From: Roseburia sp.
Lineage (GTDB): Bacteria > Bacillota > Clostridia > Lachnospirales > Lachnospiraceae
Direction: 5' to 3'
DNA length: 13,463 bases
Assembly: GCA_017621905.1 (NCBI GenBank)
Contig: JAGASC010000342.1
Coordinates: 1 to 13,463, forward strand
Made by a program: the position numbers and the translations under genes. A model generated the notes under the pieces. The model did no database searches, had not been told where the DNA came from, and was given only the letters and a program-made list of their open reading frames with translations. Shown here one piece after another: positions 1-7,905 of the stretch (positions within the stretch are counted from its first letter, which is position 1; every line of letters begins with the position of its first letter).

Positions 1-2041
1 CACATCGTTCCACCGGAATATCGAGAAGATGCCTTCCAATCGTCCATGCAGTCATGCCCTTATTTTCTGTTTCCACATAAGTAAATCCTGCGCCTATTCC
101 GCCCGCGATCATTTCCGCACCGGTTTTCTTATCCATCAGCGATATCAGACGGCCGGTTTTTCTGTCAATGCAGGCCCTCACCAGGTCATTTTCCAAAATG
201 AAATCGTCATATGCGGATCCTATCCTGTCCCATTTATAGGTATATAAGTAAATCGGATAAGCTTCCGGTTCCTCCTCGGATAATACAACGGTGGTGTACC
301 CCAAAGCCGGCACCTTCACTTCTGCCAAAACACGGAAATACTGATGATCCCAATACTGGGCATTCTGCGCATCCAACAACTGGAACGGAATCGGATTTCC
401 ATGAAAATCCTTCATCTGAACCCGTTTCAAATCCCCCGTCCAGTCCCATACGGTCAGTTCCACATTTTCTTTACGATCAAAGGCCGTGGTATTAAATACA
501 TGGAAAATTCTCGTTCTGCCGCTGCCCCGTTCCGTACTTGGAACGCCAATGAAGTTCTCCACACCATAACCAGCACCGGCACCCTCGGATTGGCTGTTAT
601 AAGCATCAATATCTACCGGAATGGAGGAAGTGTCAATTTTAAGGGCAATGCTGCGCATGGCATTTTGTGTCTGTGTATTGGCAACTGCCATGGATGTCTG
701 GTAGAGTCCCATGGCATATTCTCTGGAATCCTGTACGCAGGACCCCGGCAGGATGTCATGGAAATGAGTAAACAGTACATTCTGCCATGCGGATGTCATC
801 TGCTTTTTTGCATATGGAAATTCTGCAAACTTGCCTGCAATGGTGCTCATTGCCTCTGCATCCAATAACGCTGCCTCTAAACGGCGGTTTCCACGTTTGA
901 TACGGCTCTGAGTCGTGTAACATCCCGGAAAAATAAAATTCATTTCCTGTGCCACCACCGGCAGCTTCTCCCATACCTTCTGCGCTTCATCAAAATATTC
1001 GTGCAGGGTACCAAACCTGATTTCCGGGAAGATCTTCCAGGTCATCATTTCCAGTGCACGCTCCACGTCACGTCTGGTGGGTCCGCCGCCGTGGTCACCT
1101 ACGCCATAGACAATCAGGCTTGTTTTCAATCCGCCGGAACGCTTGCTGATTTCTGTCACCTGAGTTCCAATATGAGGTGTGATGGCTGAGTTATACCAGT
1201 TATGTTCCCTATGTACCAGCACCTCTTTGCCGGAAGGTGCTTTGTAACGGTAGAGCACCTGTTTGGTGTCAATGCCACGGCAGTGATAATAATATTTTAC
1301 GCCGCCATAGGTATTGATTTCCGGAACGTTGGCACTGTGTCCAAAGGTGTCCGGCGAAAAATCCACCTCCAGTCGTTTCACTCCCCAAACTTTTGTGAGA
1401 TATTCACGTGTATATTCAATATGGCGAAGCAGCGACTCACCGGAAGGCATATTTTTATCGGTCTCTACCCATGCGGTAGCCGTTACCTCCCAACGACCTT
1501 CCGCGATTCTAGCTTTGATTTCCTCCATCATGGCAGGATCGTATTCCTCCACAATCTTATAGACCGATGCCTGGGACTGTGAAAAACAGAAATCCGGATA
1601 CTGGTCCATAATATTCAAGACAGACCGAAAGGTCGCCAGTGTAACTGCCACCGTCTCATTATAGCTCCACATCCAGTTCATATCGATGTGTGCGTGGGCC
1701 GCCAGAATTACCTTATATTCCTTTGCCGCCTGTGAAACGGGCATTAATATATCTTCTGCTGCTTCGCAAGCCTGATTTGTCAACACGCCCTGCTGTTTCA
1801 TACAATCCAGCAGATAATCAAGCGCTTTCTCCAGAAGCGTATCATAAGCACCCTCATTTGCTTCTGACAGGTGCATAACGAATTCCAATTCCGCAAGAAT
1901 CCGGGTGTTGGCAGGATTGGGCCGTGTGATGTTCGCCTTTTCCTCCATTGTTTTACCAAAAGTAAATTCAAAGGCGTTTTTCTCCCGGTTACCGCCTACC
2001 GATGTCTTTAATTGAATGAACTTTGCTGTAATATTGTTCAT
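1..2041 (-). CDS. GH38 alpha-mannosidase, C-terminus cut by window edge
   Basis: Hydrolyses terminal alpha-linked mannose from oligosaccharides or glycans. The frame is open from the ATG at 2041 to the left edge (680 residues, no stop), preceded by a strong AAGGAGG site. I read HAHID at residues 116-120, DTFGH at 231-235 and HFHD at 426-429. By analogy with the family these supply the metal ligands His118, Asp120, Asp231 and His428, with Asp231 as nucleophile. The catalytic domain spans about 110-390, followed by the helical middle domain and the start of the C-terminal beta region. The HAHIDMNWMW form resembles the Ams1/MAN2C1 class of cytosolic enzymes. There is no signal peptide, so it should act in the cytoplasm on imported sugar. 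It lies 86 nt after the response regulator stop and is probably the operon's enzyme. Family members are usually 850-1050 residues, so roughly a quarter or more is missing here. Linkage specificity cannot be read from sequence. Confidence 0.95.
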   Translation of the reverse strand, partial: MNNITAKFIQLKTSVGGNREKNAFEFTFGKTMEEKANITRPNPANTRILAELEFVMHLSEANEGAYDTLLEKALDYLLDCMKQQGVLTNQACEAAEDILMPVSQAAKEYKVILAAHAHIDMNWMWSYNETVAVTLATFRSVLNIMDQYPDFCFSQSQASVYKIVEEYDPAMMEEIKARIAEGRWEVTATAWVETDKNMPSGESLLRHIEYTREYLTKVWGVKRLEVDFSPDTFGHSANVPEINTYGGVKYYYHCRGIDTKQVLYRYKAPSGKEVLVHREHNWYNSAITPHIGTQVTEISKRSGGLKTSLIVYGVGDHGGGPTRRDVERALEMMTWKIFPEIRFGTLHEYFDEAQKVWEKLPVVAQEMNFIFPGCYTTQSRIKRGNRRLEAALLDAEAMSTIAGKFAEFPYAKKQMTSAWQNVLFTHFHDILPGSCVQDSREYAMGLYQTSMAVANTQTQNAMRSIALKIDTSSIPVDIDAYNSQSEGAGAGYGVENFIGVPSTERGSGRTRIFHVFNTTAFDRKENVELTVWDWTGDLKRVQMKDFHGNPIPFQLLDAQNAQYWDHQYFRVLAEVKVPALGYTTVVLSEEEPEAYPIYLYTYKWDRIGSAYDDFILENDLVRACIDRKTGRLISLMDKKTGAEMIAGGIGAGFTYVETENKGMTAWTIGRHLLDIPVERC

Positions 2042-2072
2042 AATTCCTCCTTGTCCTACTTTTATTTACATC

Positions 2073-2099
2073 CCGATTATCGGTCACAATTACTCACAA
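2073..2099. promoter_or_regulatory. palindrome and paired TTGTGA repeats in the regulator-mannosidase gap
   Basis: The 86-nt gap between the response regulator stop and the mannosidase start holds a perfect 11-bp palindrome, CCGATTATCGG (2073-2083). Directly beside it are two direct copies of TCACAA (TTGTGA on the minus strand) at 2084-2089 and 2094-2099, exactly 10 bp apart. Direct repeats on one helix face are what AraC-type regulators often use. Whether the site is bound, or drives a separate mannosidase promoter, is inference; no convincing -10/-35 pair is visible and there is no terminator. Confidence 0.35.
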
Positions 2100-2127
2100 C
2101 CGTGCTTTCTGATAGATGAAGATTGCT

Positions 2128-3414
2128 TTAGTTTCTTTCTTCTATTGGCGCTATTCCCATGATTTTCCGATAGGTAGAAGAAAAATGAGAAAAATTATCA
2201 TATCCTACCTTTGCTGCTATCACTCCAATTGGCAGCTTCGTTGTTTGTAATAATTTTTTTGCAACTGTCATTTTTTCATTGATAATAAATTCTTTTAACG
2301 AAACACCTTTTTTGTGTTTAAAAAGTCGTGATAAATAATCTTCGTTTAAATTTACAACTCCGGCAATATCTGCTCGACATAAAGGCTGCTCAATATTGCA
2401 CTGTATATATCGAATGACCTCTTCAACATAAGCATCCTGTTCGTCCTCAAACGTCTCTGTATTTTTCGTATTCGTGTTTCTCATCCACTCATGATCATAA
2501 ATACAATATACGTTACTCTCTCTTTTCTCATTGACAAGCCTTATCTCATCTAAATTATTTATCTTTTCCGCAGCACACTCAAATTCAACGATACCATCCA
2601 AAAAACAAACTGTTTTACAGCTATATAGCTGAAATATCACATCAATATATCTTGCTAATTGCCGTTTCATATCCAAAATTTGTGGCATAACCCCCTTATC
2701 CCCTATAATCATACAAGAGAATATATCTCTATCCAGACATGTACAGATAACAGACACCGGAAAATCATCCAGTAATTCTTGTACGATATTTCCTGTCACA
2801 AAGCCAAATAATGTCTTATCCAGTTTTTTGTTCATATCTTTCCATTCCAGAATTTGAATTAATGAACAGCAGACCATATTTTCTTCTGCCACGCTATAGT
2901 CAAATGTTCTTAATTCACGAATCACTTCGTCACTGCCAATCGTTTCCTCCCGTACCCATTTTTTTATGATATCCTCTAAAATAATTTGCTTTTTTGAATA
3001 AACCTTCTTTCCCAAGTCAGAAAAATTTTTTGCTTTTCTTCTCTCTTTTATTCGATTCACTGCTTTCAGTAGTATATCTTGAATCTCTTCATATCTTGCC
3101 GGCTGCAAAATATAATCAAACACGCCAAGACTAACTGCTTCCCTGGCAAACACAAAGTCTGCATGGGCAGTCAACAGAAGACATTCTACTTCATAACCAT
3201 TTTGCTTGATCCAACGGCAAAGACTCAATCCACTTTCCTCAGGCATCTCGATATCACATAGCAAAATATCAATATTTTTATTTTGAATAATTGCCTTTGC
3301 ATCTATTGCATTATAGGTTTTCCACACTTTTAAAATGCCTATCTTTTCCCATTGAATCCCTCGTTCAATCCCGTTAACAACTGCAACCTGATCATCGACA
3401 ACCAAAATCTCCAT
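2128..3414 (-). CDS. YesN-type response regulator with AraC DNA-binding domain
   Basis: Transcription regulator of a two-component system, 428 residues. The N-terminal receiver (1-120) has the acidic pair Asp7/Asp8, the phosphoacceptor Asp54 in LLCDIEMPEESGL, and Thr83. The usual Lys-Pro near the receiver end is Gln104-Pro105 (DYILQP), so the conserved lysine is absent. A poorly conserved linker (130-325) leads to two helix-turn-helix motifs of the AraC type (about 327-424; RLFKHKKG, then FSHFSSTYRKIMG). The start ATG lies inside the kinase gene, overlapping it by 23 nt, with GAGGGAG about 7 nt upstream, so translation is probably coupled. The downstream mannosidase and upstream importer are the expected targets. 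The family assignment is firm; the inducer and binding site are unknown. Confidence 0.93.
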   Translation of the reverse strand: MEILVVDDQVAVVNGIERGIQWEKIGILKVWKTYNAIDAKAIIQNKNIDILLCDIEMPEESGLSLCRWIKQNGYEVECLLLTAHADFVFAREAVSLGVFDYILQPARYEEIQDILLKAVNRIKERRKAKNFSDLGKKVYSKKQIILEDIIKKWVREETIGSDEVIRELRTFDYSVAEENMVCCSLIQILEWKDMNKKLDKTLFGFVTGNIVQELLDDFPVSVICTCLDRDIFSCMIIGDKGVMPQILDMKRQLARYIDVIFQLYSCKTVCFLDGIVEFECAAEKINNLDEIRLVNEKRESNVYCIYDHEWMRNTNTKNTETFEDEQDAYVEEVIRYIQCNIEQPLCRADIAGVVNLNEDYLSRLFKHKKGVSLKEFIINEKMTVAKKLLQTTKLPIGVIAAKVGYDNFSHFSSTYRKIMGIAPIEERN

Positions 3415-5119
3415 CTCCGTTCTCCCTCGCTTCCTCTAATGGTATAAAGATTTCTATATGTGCTCCTCCAGCATTAGAAAATACTACTTCACTCTTTCCA
3501 TGAAAAACGATAGAAAATCTATGCAAAACGTTTTGAATCCCTATGTGCTGATTTCCATAAGAAAAGTCCTTCTTATTATTCAGATATTCCAAATCTTCCT
3601 GCGAAAAGCCAATTCCATTATCTAAAATCACAATATTCAGAAAATCTGCAATAATATTCACTTTTATTGTTATGATGAATTTCTTTCCAATCCTCCTTCC
3701 GTGTTTTACTGAATTTTCAACAAAAGTCAATATAGACAACGGCGGCAGCGTATATGATAAGGCATCTTCCTCCACCATGCATTCACACGTGATTAAGTCA
3801 TGGGATAACATCTGCTGCAAATATATATAATTTTTAACACTCTTTAATTCTGTATCCACAGGTACCAGTGTCAAATTATCCTTCAGAACATATCGCAAAT
3901 ATTGTGATAAAATAATGACGGTTTCCTGTATCTCTTCACATCTTTCTTCCTGCGCGAGACTAAATACATTTTTCAGGCAGTTTAAAACGAAATGAGGTCT
4001 GATCTGTATCTGAAGATACAACATTGTAGCTCTCTGTGTCTCAAGCTCCTGTTCATACCTGGCAATCTTTAATTCTTGAATTTTGTCCAGCATGTCATTA
4101 AATGTTTTCGTAGCCACCGAGAACTCCGATATTAGATAATCATCTTCTATCCTTTTTTGCATATCACCTTCTTTTACTTTTGTCATCGTATCCACCATAT
4201 TCTGCAAGGGGACGATATAGAATTTACGAATTACTATCATACAACAGAGCAGCAATAATACAACCAAAATAGAAAAAAGTATAAAAAAGATTGGCATATT
4301 ATTTGCTGATATCCAACTATAATACGGCACCACATATATCATATAAAGATTAAGGCTGCTTAATTCCTTCTCCACGATCAGATATCGCTGTTTTGAACCC
4401 GAAACCATATATGAATACCTGAAACCAGACTCCAGTTCTATCCCTAATTCTTTTAACCGCTCTCTGGAAGTTAATGGCTGTCTGTTGTCATTCGCGAAAA
4501 AAATAAAGCTATCCGGATCATTTTCTTCGTATGCCTGAGGCACATCCGCTAAATTCAAATCATAAATTCCCATCAAGACCGTGCCCTTAAAAGTAAAAAA
4601 ACGAATCAGATAAAAATTGTTTTCTGCTTCATAGGAAATCCACCTTTCCGATTCAAGCAAAACCGATTCTTCAAAAGCTTCTATCAAAAAAGTTTTAAAT
4701 TGCTTTTTCGTAGCATAACTGTATGAATTACTATAATATTCTTTTACTTGTTCTGTACCGGAATGATAAAGAATATGTCCCGCCATATTTAACGCAGCAC
4801 TATAAATCGTTTTGATTTTCGTATTTACGTCATCTAATTTTGCTTGTGCCTTGTGGGTTGTATCAGCATAAACTAACCGTCTGAATTCCAGATCATTCAA
4901 CACTATATTTTCAAAATAGTTTTCCACAGTATTCAGTTCACTGGCTATAGGCTGCGAATAAATCTCCAGCATATTTTTCCCATATGCTACTGAATTATCA
5001 TTTATCATGTCCAACGCATACATATTATAGGATACCAACAATATAATTAACGGAATAATAAATATCGACAGAATCTTCACCATTTTATTCTGAGCCGATA
5101 ATGTTCTTTTCTCTTCCAC
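3392..5119 (-). CDS. YesM-type sensor histidine kinase
   Basis: Membrane sensor kinase, 575 residues. It has a transmembrane helix at about 14-34, an extracellular sensor region (about 35-270) and a second helix at about 275-297. A HAMP linker (about 298-350) follows, then the His_kinase domain with His376 in QIRPHFVLN, where the family usually has QINPHFLYN. The ATP-binding domain shows the N box VENSVKHG (Asn469), ILDNGIGF (Asp500) and the late glycine motif GIQNVLHRF (about 527-535). It should phosphorylate the overlapping response regulator in reply to an extracellular sugar or to the binding protein. The start is GTG with AGAGGTG eight nt upstream; Met13 is an alternative but lacks a ribosome site. 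The gene looks more AT-rich than the mannosidase. The ligand is unknown. Confidence 0.93.
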   Translation of the reverse strand: MEEKRTLSAQNKMVKILSIFIIPLIILLVSYNMYALDMINDNSVAYGKNMLEIYSQPIASELNTVENYFENIVLNDLEFRRLVYADTTHKAQAKLDDVNTKIKTIYSAALNMAGHILYHSGTEQVKEYYSNSYSYATKKQFKTFLIEAFEESVLLESERWISYEAENNFYLIRFFTFKGTVLMGIYDLNLADVPQAYEENDPDSFIFFANDNRQPLTSRERLKELGIELESGFRYSYMVSGSKQRYLIVEKELSSLNLYMIYVVPYYSWISANNMPIFFILFSILVVLLLLCCMIVIRKFYIVPLQNMVDTMTKVKEGDMQKRIEDDYLISEFSVATKTFNDMLDKIQELKIARYEQELETQRATMLYLQIQIRPHFVLNCLKNVFSLAQEERCEEIQETVIILSQYLRYVLKDNLTLVPVDTELKSVKNYIYLQQMLSHDLITCECMVEEDALSYTLPPLSILTFVENSVKHGRRIGKKFIITIKVNIIADFLNIVILDNGIGFSQEDLEYLNNKKDFSYGNQHIGIQNVLHRFSIVFHGKSEVVFSNAGGAHIEIFIPLEEARENGDGDFGCR

Positions 5120-5258
5120 TTTTCATGCACCTCTATATATAAATGTACCCAGATTCCCCAGTTGTTATCCCACTTCATCTGGTCAATGCGCCGTCTACCG
5201 GATGGTTGCATTTTCACAAGCTCCACAAACCCAACAGTTATTACCCCACATGCAACAA

Positions 5259-5298
5259 ATTCCTGCCGATGTGAAATAATTCTCACCTCGGCAGGAAT
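5259..5298 (-). terminator. stem-loop after the binding-protein gene, possible partial terminator
   Basis: A perfect 11-bp inverted repeat (ATTCCTGCCGA at 5259-5269, TCGGCAGGAAT at 5288-5298) with an inner GTGA/TCAC pairing starts 11 nt past the lipoprotein stop. On the minus strand it is followed by a short, interrupted U-rich run (TTTGTTGC). It may be a leaky terminator or a 3' end stabiliser that keeps kinase mRNA below lipoprotein mRNA. The remaining gap up to the kinase start (5120-5258) shows no gene and no convincing promoter. Confidence 0.5.
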
Positions 5299-5308
5299 AA
5301 TTCGCTAA

Positions 5309-6940
5309 TCAATAACCAGCAAATTCGTTTAATTCATTCAAAAGAGTTTCCCAAATTTCCCTGTTTTCTTCCATGTAAGCTGTCAATGAAGTTTCCACAT
5401 CATCTTCACTGCACACAATTTTTACAATCAGATTATTTAAATCGATAGCTCCATTATATATATCCTTTGAATCACTCGCAAGTAAAATATAGTCTTTCGC
5501 TAACGGGAAAATATATCCCTCATCTCTCAATGTAACCATTTGCGTTGACATGCTAAGAACAGCATCGTCAATATAAGGGTTAACTTCACACATAGTGAAA
5601 TCATCGGCACAGTAACCACACATAACTAATGCCAGGAATGAATTCGTATACTCAGCCTCACCTCCAAGGCTTCCTTCCAACATTACAGGCAAGCCATCAT
5701 CACCATAGGTCCAGTCAATCTCCGGAATACCCATATTAATAAAAAACTCACCATCGGTGGTACAGATCCAGTTCATCATATCCAAGGCTCTCTCAAAAAC
5801 AGTCTCATCGATGTCCGGAGAAAATACAGTTGCAGTCCAGTAGTTCGTGTCTTCCTGTGCATAAACAACACCGTTTTCATCAGCAAGCTGCAGCATAATG
5901 ATAGAATCGCCAAATGTCTTATCAGGATTAGCAGTTTCAAAGGATCGTAAAATTTGACTTGCGTTACCCGGGTCACCAGAATAAGCAAAGGCAGCCGTCT
6001 GACCAGCACAAAATTCGTCACGGTAATCCACAGCACTCTTGCTGTAGAAGTCTGCATCAATCAGACCATCCGCATACCACTCCTGCATGGTTTCAATCAT
6101 GGTAACATACTTAGGGTGCGTCGGAGACCATATATATCCATCCCCTTCGTCCAAAAAATCAGTGCTTGGAACTCCACATGCCATTTCAAAAATCCAGGTC
6201 ACTATACTACCCTCCGTAGCAATCACAGGCTTGGAGGCCAGCCCTGCTTCTCCCACTGCCACAAGATAAGCTCTCAGTTCATCAAGCGTTATATAACCTT
6301 CTGCTCCCAAATCAGCCATTCCAACTTCCGATGCCCAATCCTTACGCAAATACAAGGCTGTATGTAGAGTTTTGGAATCCACATCTACTTGATTGCCAAG
6401 AGCAGCATGAGGTAATGCATAAATATTTCCATCAACTGTCAGGTACTCCAGAAATCCGGTGTCATCTACCATATTGTAAAGATCCGGCCATCTCTCCGCC
6501 CAGTCTTCCGGCATAGCTTTGAACAGGCCCTGTTCTGCATACTCATAATATCCGCTCCAGTCAAAATTCAGCCATAAATTGAGATCATGCAAGCTACCAC
6601 CTGTCGTTTGAAGTGTGAAACGCTCTGCAGCTCCGTCCCATTCGTTGCCCATAATTTCCAGATCTACGTTGAACATGTCCTCGATGTAGTGCATGTAATC
6701 ATCCTCGTAATCCAGACCAACCTGCGTATTAACACCCGTCATTGTAATAGTCAACTTGTCATCATAGCATTTTTCCTCCGACACATCGCCACTCTCCTCT
6801 GTTGTTTCCGATGAATTGGTTGCTTCCGATGACTGTTTGTCTTCAGAGACATCTCCTGTGCTGTCAGTATTTCCGCAGCCTGTCAGTGCCCCCATTGTCA
6901 TAGCGCCGCAAAGCAGCAATACAATTAGTTTGTTTCTCAT
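5309..6940 (-). CDS. sugar ABC transporter substrate-binding lipoprotein, LplA-like
   Basis: Extracellular solute-binding protein (family 1 type), 543 residues. It has a lipoprotein signal: Arg2/Lys4, a hydrophobic run, and a lipobox LTGC with Cys22 as the lipidated residue. A Ser/Thr/Glu/Asp-rich tether (about 23-55) follows, then the binding domain, beginning near KLTITMTGVN, with many Trp and Tyr residues as expected for a carbohydrate site. The length matches the large LplA-type proteins that travel with LplB and YtcP permeases. AGGAGG sits six nt before the ATG. It lies 66 nt after the second permease and is bracketed by stem-loops at 6969-6997 and 5259-5298. The neighbouring GH38 gene suggests a mannose-containing oligosaccharide ligand; that is context, not sequence proof. 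Confidence 0.93.
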   Translation of the reverse strand: MRNKLIVLLLCGAMTMGALTGCGNTDSTGDVSEDKQSSEATNSSETTEESGDVSEEKCYDDKLTITMTGVNTQVGLDYEDDYMHYIEDMFNVDLEIMGNEWDGAAERFTLQTTGGSLHDLNLWLNFDWSGYYEYAEQGLFKAMPEDWAERWPDLYNMVDDTGFLEYLTVDGNIYALPHAALGNQVDVDSKTLHTALYLRKDWASEVGMADLGAEGYITLDELRAYLVAVGEAGLASKPVIATEGSIVTWIFEMACGVPSTDFLDEGDGYIWSPTHPKYVTMIETMQEWYADGLIDADFYSKSAVDYRDEFCAGQTAAFAYSGDPGNASQILRSFETANPDKTFGDSIIMLQLADENGVVYAQEDTNYWTATVFSPDIDETVFERALDMMNWICTTDGEFFINMGIPEIDWTYGDDGLPVMLEGSLGGEAEYTNSFLALVMCGYCADDFTMCEVNPYIDDAVLSMSTQMVTLRDEGYIFPLAKDYILLASDSKDIYNGAIDLNNLIVKIVCSEDDVETSLTAYMEENREIWETLLNELNEFAGY

Positions 6941-6968
6941 GTTCTTCCTCCTAAGATTTTATATTTTA

Positions 6969-6997
6969 TTTATACCGGTACAAAGACCGGTTATAAA
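6969..6997 (-). promoter_or_regulatory. stem-loop between second permease and binding-protein gene
   Basis: Two ACCGGT blocks (as read on the minus strand) extended by TTTAT/ATAAA form an 11-bp helix with one bulged A and a 6-nt loop, CTTTGT. It lies about 28 nt upstream of the lipoprotein start, leaving the AGGAGG site free. No U-tract follows, so it is not a terminator. It could be an mRNA processing or 5' protection element, or a protein-binding site, since ACCGGT is itself palindromic. Confidence 0.45.
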
Positions 6998-7006
6998 CCA
7001 TGTTCG

Positions 7007-7879
7007 TTACATCTTAATCGCACCTACCATAATTCCCTTTGTAAAATATTTCTGTAAAAACGGATATACAATCATTACTGGCAACATTACCATAAAAATT
7101 GCTGCCATCTTCATACCATCCCCCGAAATCAGAACGGAAGCTATTCCTGATGCCGTTTTTTCAGAGCCTGCGGAATTTACGATTGATCGTAAAAACAGTT
7201 GGAGTACACTTTTGTTTCCACCACTCATAAGCATCATAGGCCAATACCAGCTATTCCAGTAACCGACAATGGCAAATAATGAGAAAGTGGCAATCAGGGG
7301 TTTCTGCAAAGGAAGCATGATTTTGAAAAAAATAAGCATATCCTGAGCACCGTCTATCATTGCAGCCTCCTGCAGCTCCATAGGAACATTCTCAAAACCA
7401 TTCTTCATAATGATGACATTGTAAACTGATACCAAATCTATAATAATACAGGCTGTGTATGTATTCAGCAGGCCCATATTTTTATACTGCAAATAAATAG
7501 GAACAAGCCCTCCGTTAAAAAACATTGTGAATAACATCAACCGAAAGAACAGCTTTTTCCCCGGAAATTGCCTGGAGAAACCATACGCTCCCATAACGGA
7601 AATAGTCATTCCAATCAGGACACCAAAGATTGTTATAATAATCGTACCTTTGTAAGCTTCCATTAATGCGCCGCCTTTTGCCATCAGAACGGCATAATTT
7701 TCCAGCGTAAATTCCATCGGAATCCAAGAGAATGGATATTTCGCCGCTGCCGCCGATGTCTCCAAAGAAATTACTACTGCATTCCAAAATGGTATAAATA
7801 CAATCAAGGAAAACGCCACAACCAACACTGTTGAAATTATTTGTACACCATCCAATTTTTTTCTTTGTTTTTTTCGCAT
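7007..7879 (-). CDS. sugar ABC transporter permease, YtcP type
   Basis: Inner-membrane permease of a carbohydrate importer, 290 residues from the preferred start. It has about six hydrophobic segments and a classic EAA loop near residues 171-194 (EAAMIDGAQ ... FKIMLPL), the contact point for the ATPase. It ends in GIMVGAIKM, a C-terminus typical of YtcP-type permeases. The ATG at 7879 is preferred because AAAGGAG lies five nt upstream; an in-frame ATG at 7897 would add six residues but has no ribosome site. It follows the first permease after 26 nt and forms the heterodimeric channel with it. The first residues are very Lys/Arg-rich (MRKKQRKKL), giving a positive cytoplasmic end. No ATPase gene is present in the window. 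Confidence 0.94.
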   Translation of the reverse strand: MRKKQRKKLDGVQIISTVLVVAFSLIVFIPFWNAVVISLETSAAAAKYPFSWIPMEFTLENYAVLMAKGGALMEAYKGTIIITIFGVLIGMTISVMGAYGFSRQFPGKKLFFRLMLFTMFFNGGLVPIYLQYKNMGLLNTYTACIIIDLVSVYNVIIMKNGFENVPMELQEAAMIDGAQDMLIFFKIMLPLQKPLIATFSLFAIVGYWNSWYWPMMLMSGGNKSVLQLFLRSIVNSAGSEKTASGIASVLISGDGMKMAAIFMVMLPVMIVYPFLQKYFTKGIMVGAIKM

Positions 7880-7905
7880 TTTTGCTCCTTTTGTCATCTG
7901 ACTAT

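Noticed and set aside
211..1582. Several plus-strand open frames across the mannosidase gene
   Set aside because: They are antisense shadows of a clearly conserved GH38 sequence, lack ribosome sites and show no recognisable motifs.
5077..5286. A 69-codon minus-strand frame between the lipoprotein and kinase genes
   Set aside because: It overlaps the kinase start out of frame, runs through the stem-loop, has no ribosome site and no protein-like pattern.
5954..6814. Plus-strand frames within the binding-protein gene
   Set aside because: They are complementary to a well-supported lipoprotein and carry no motif.
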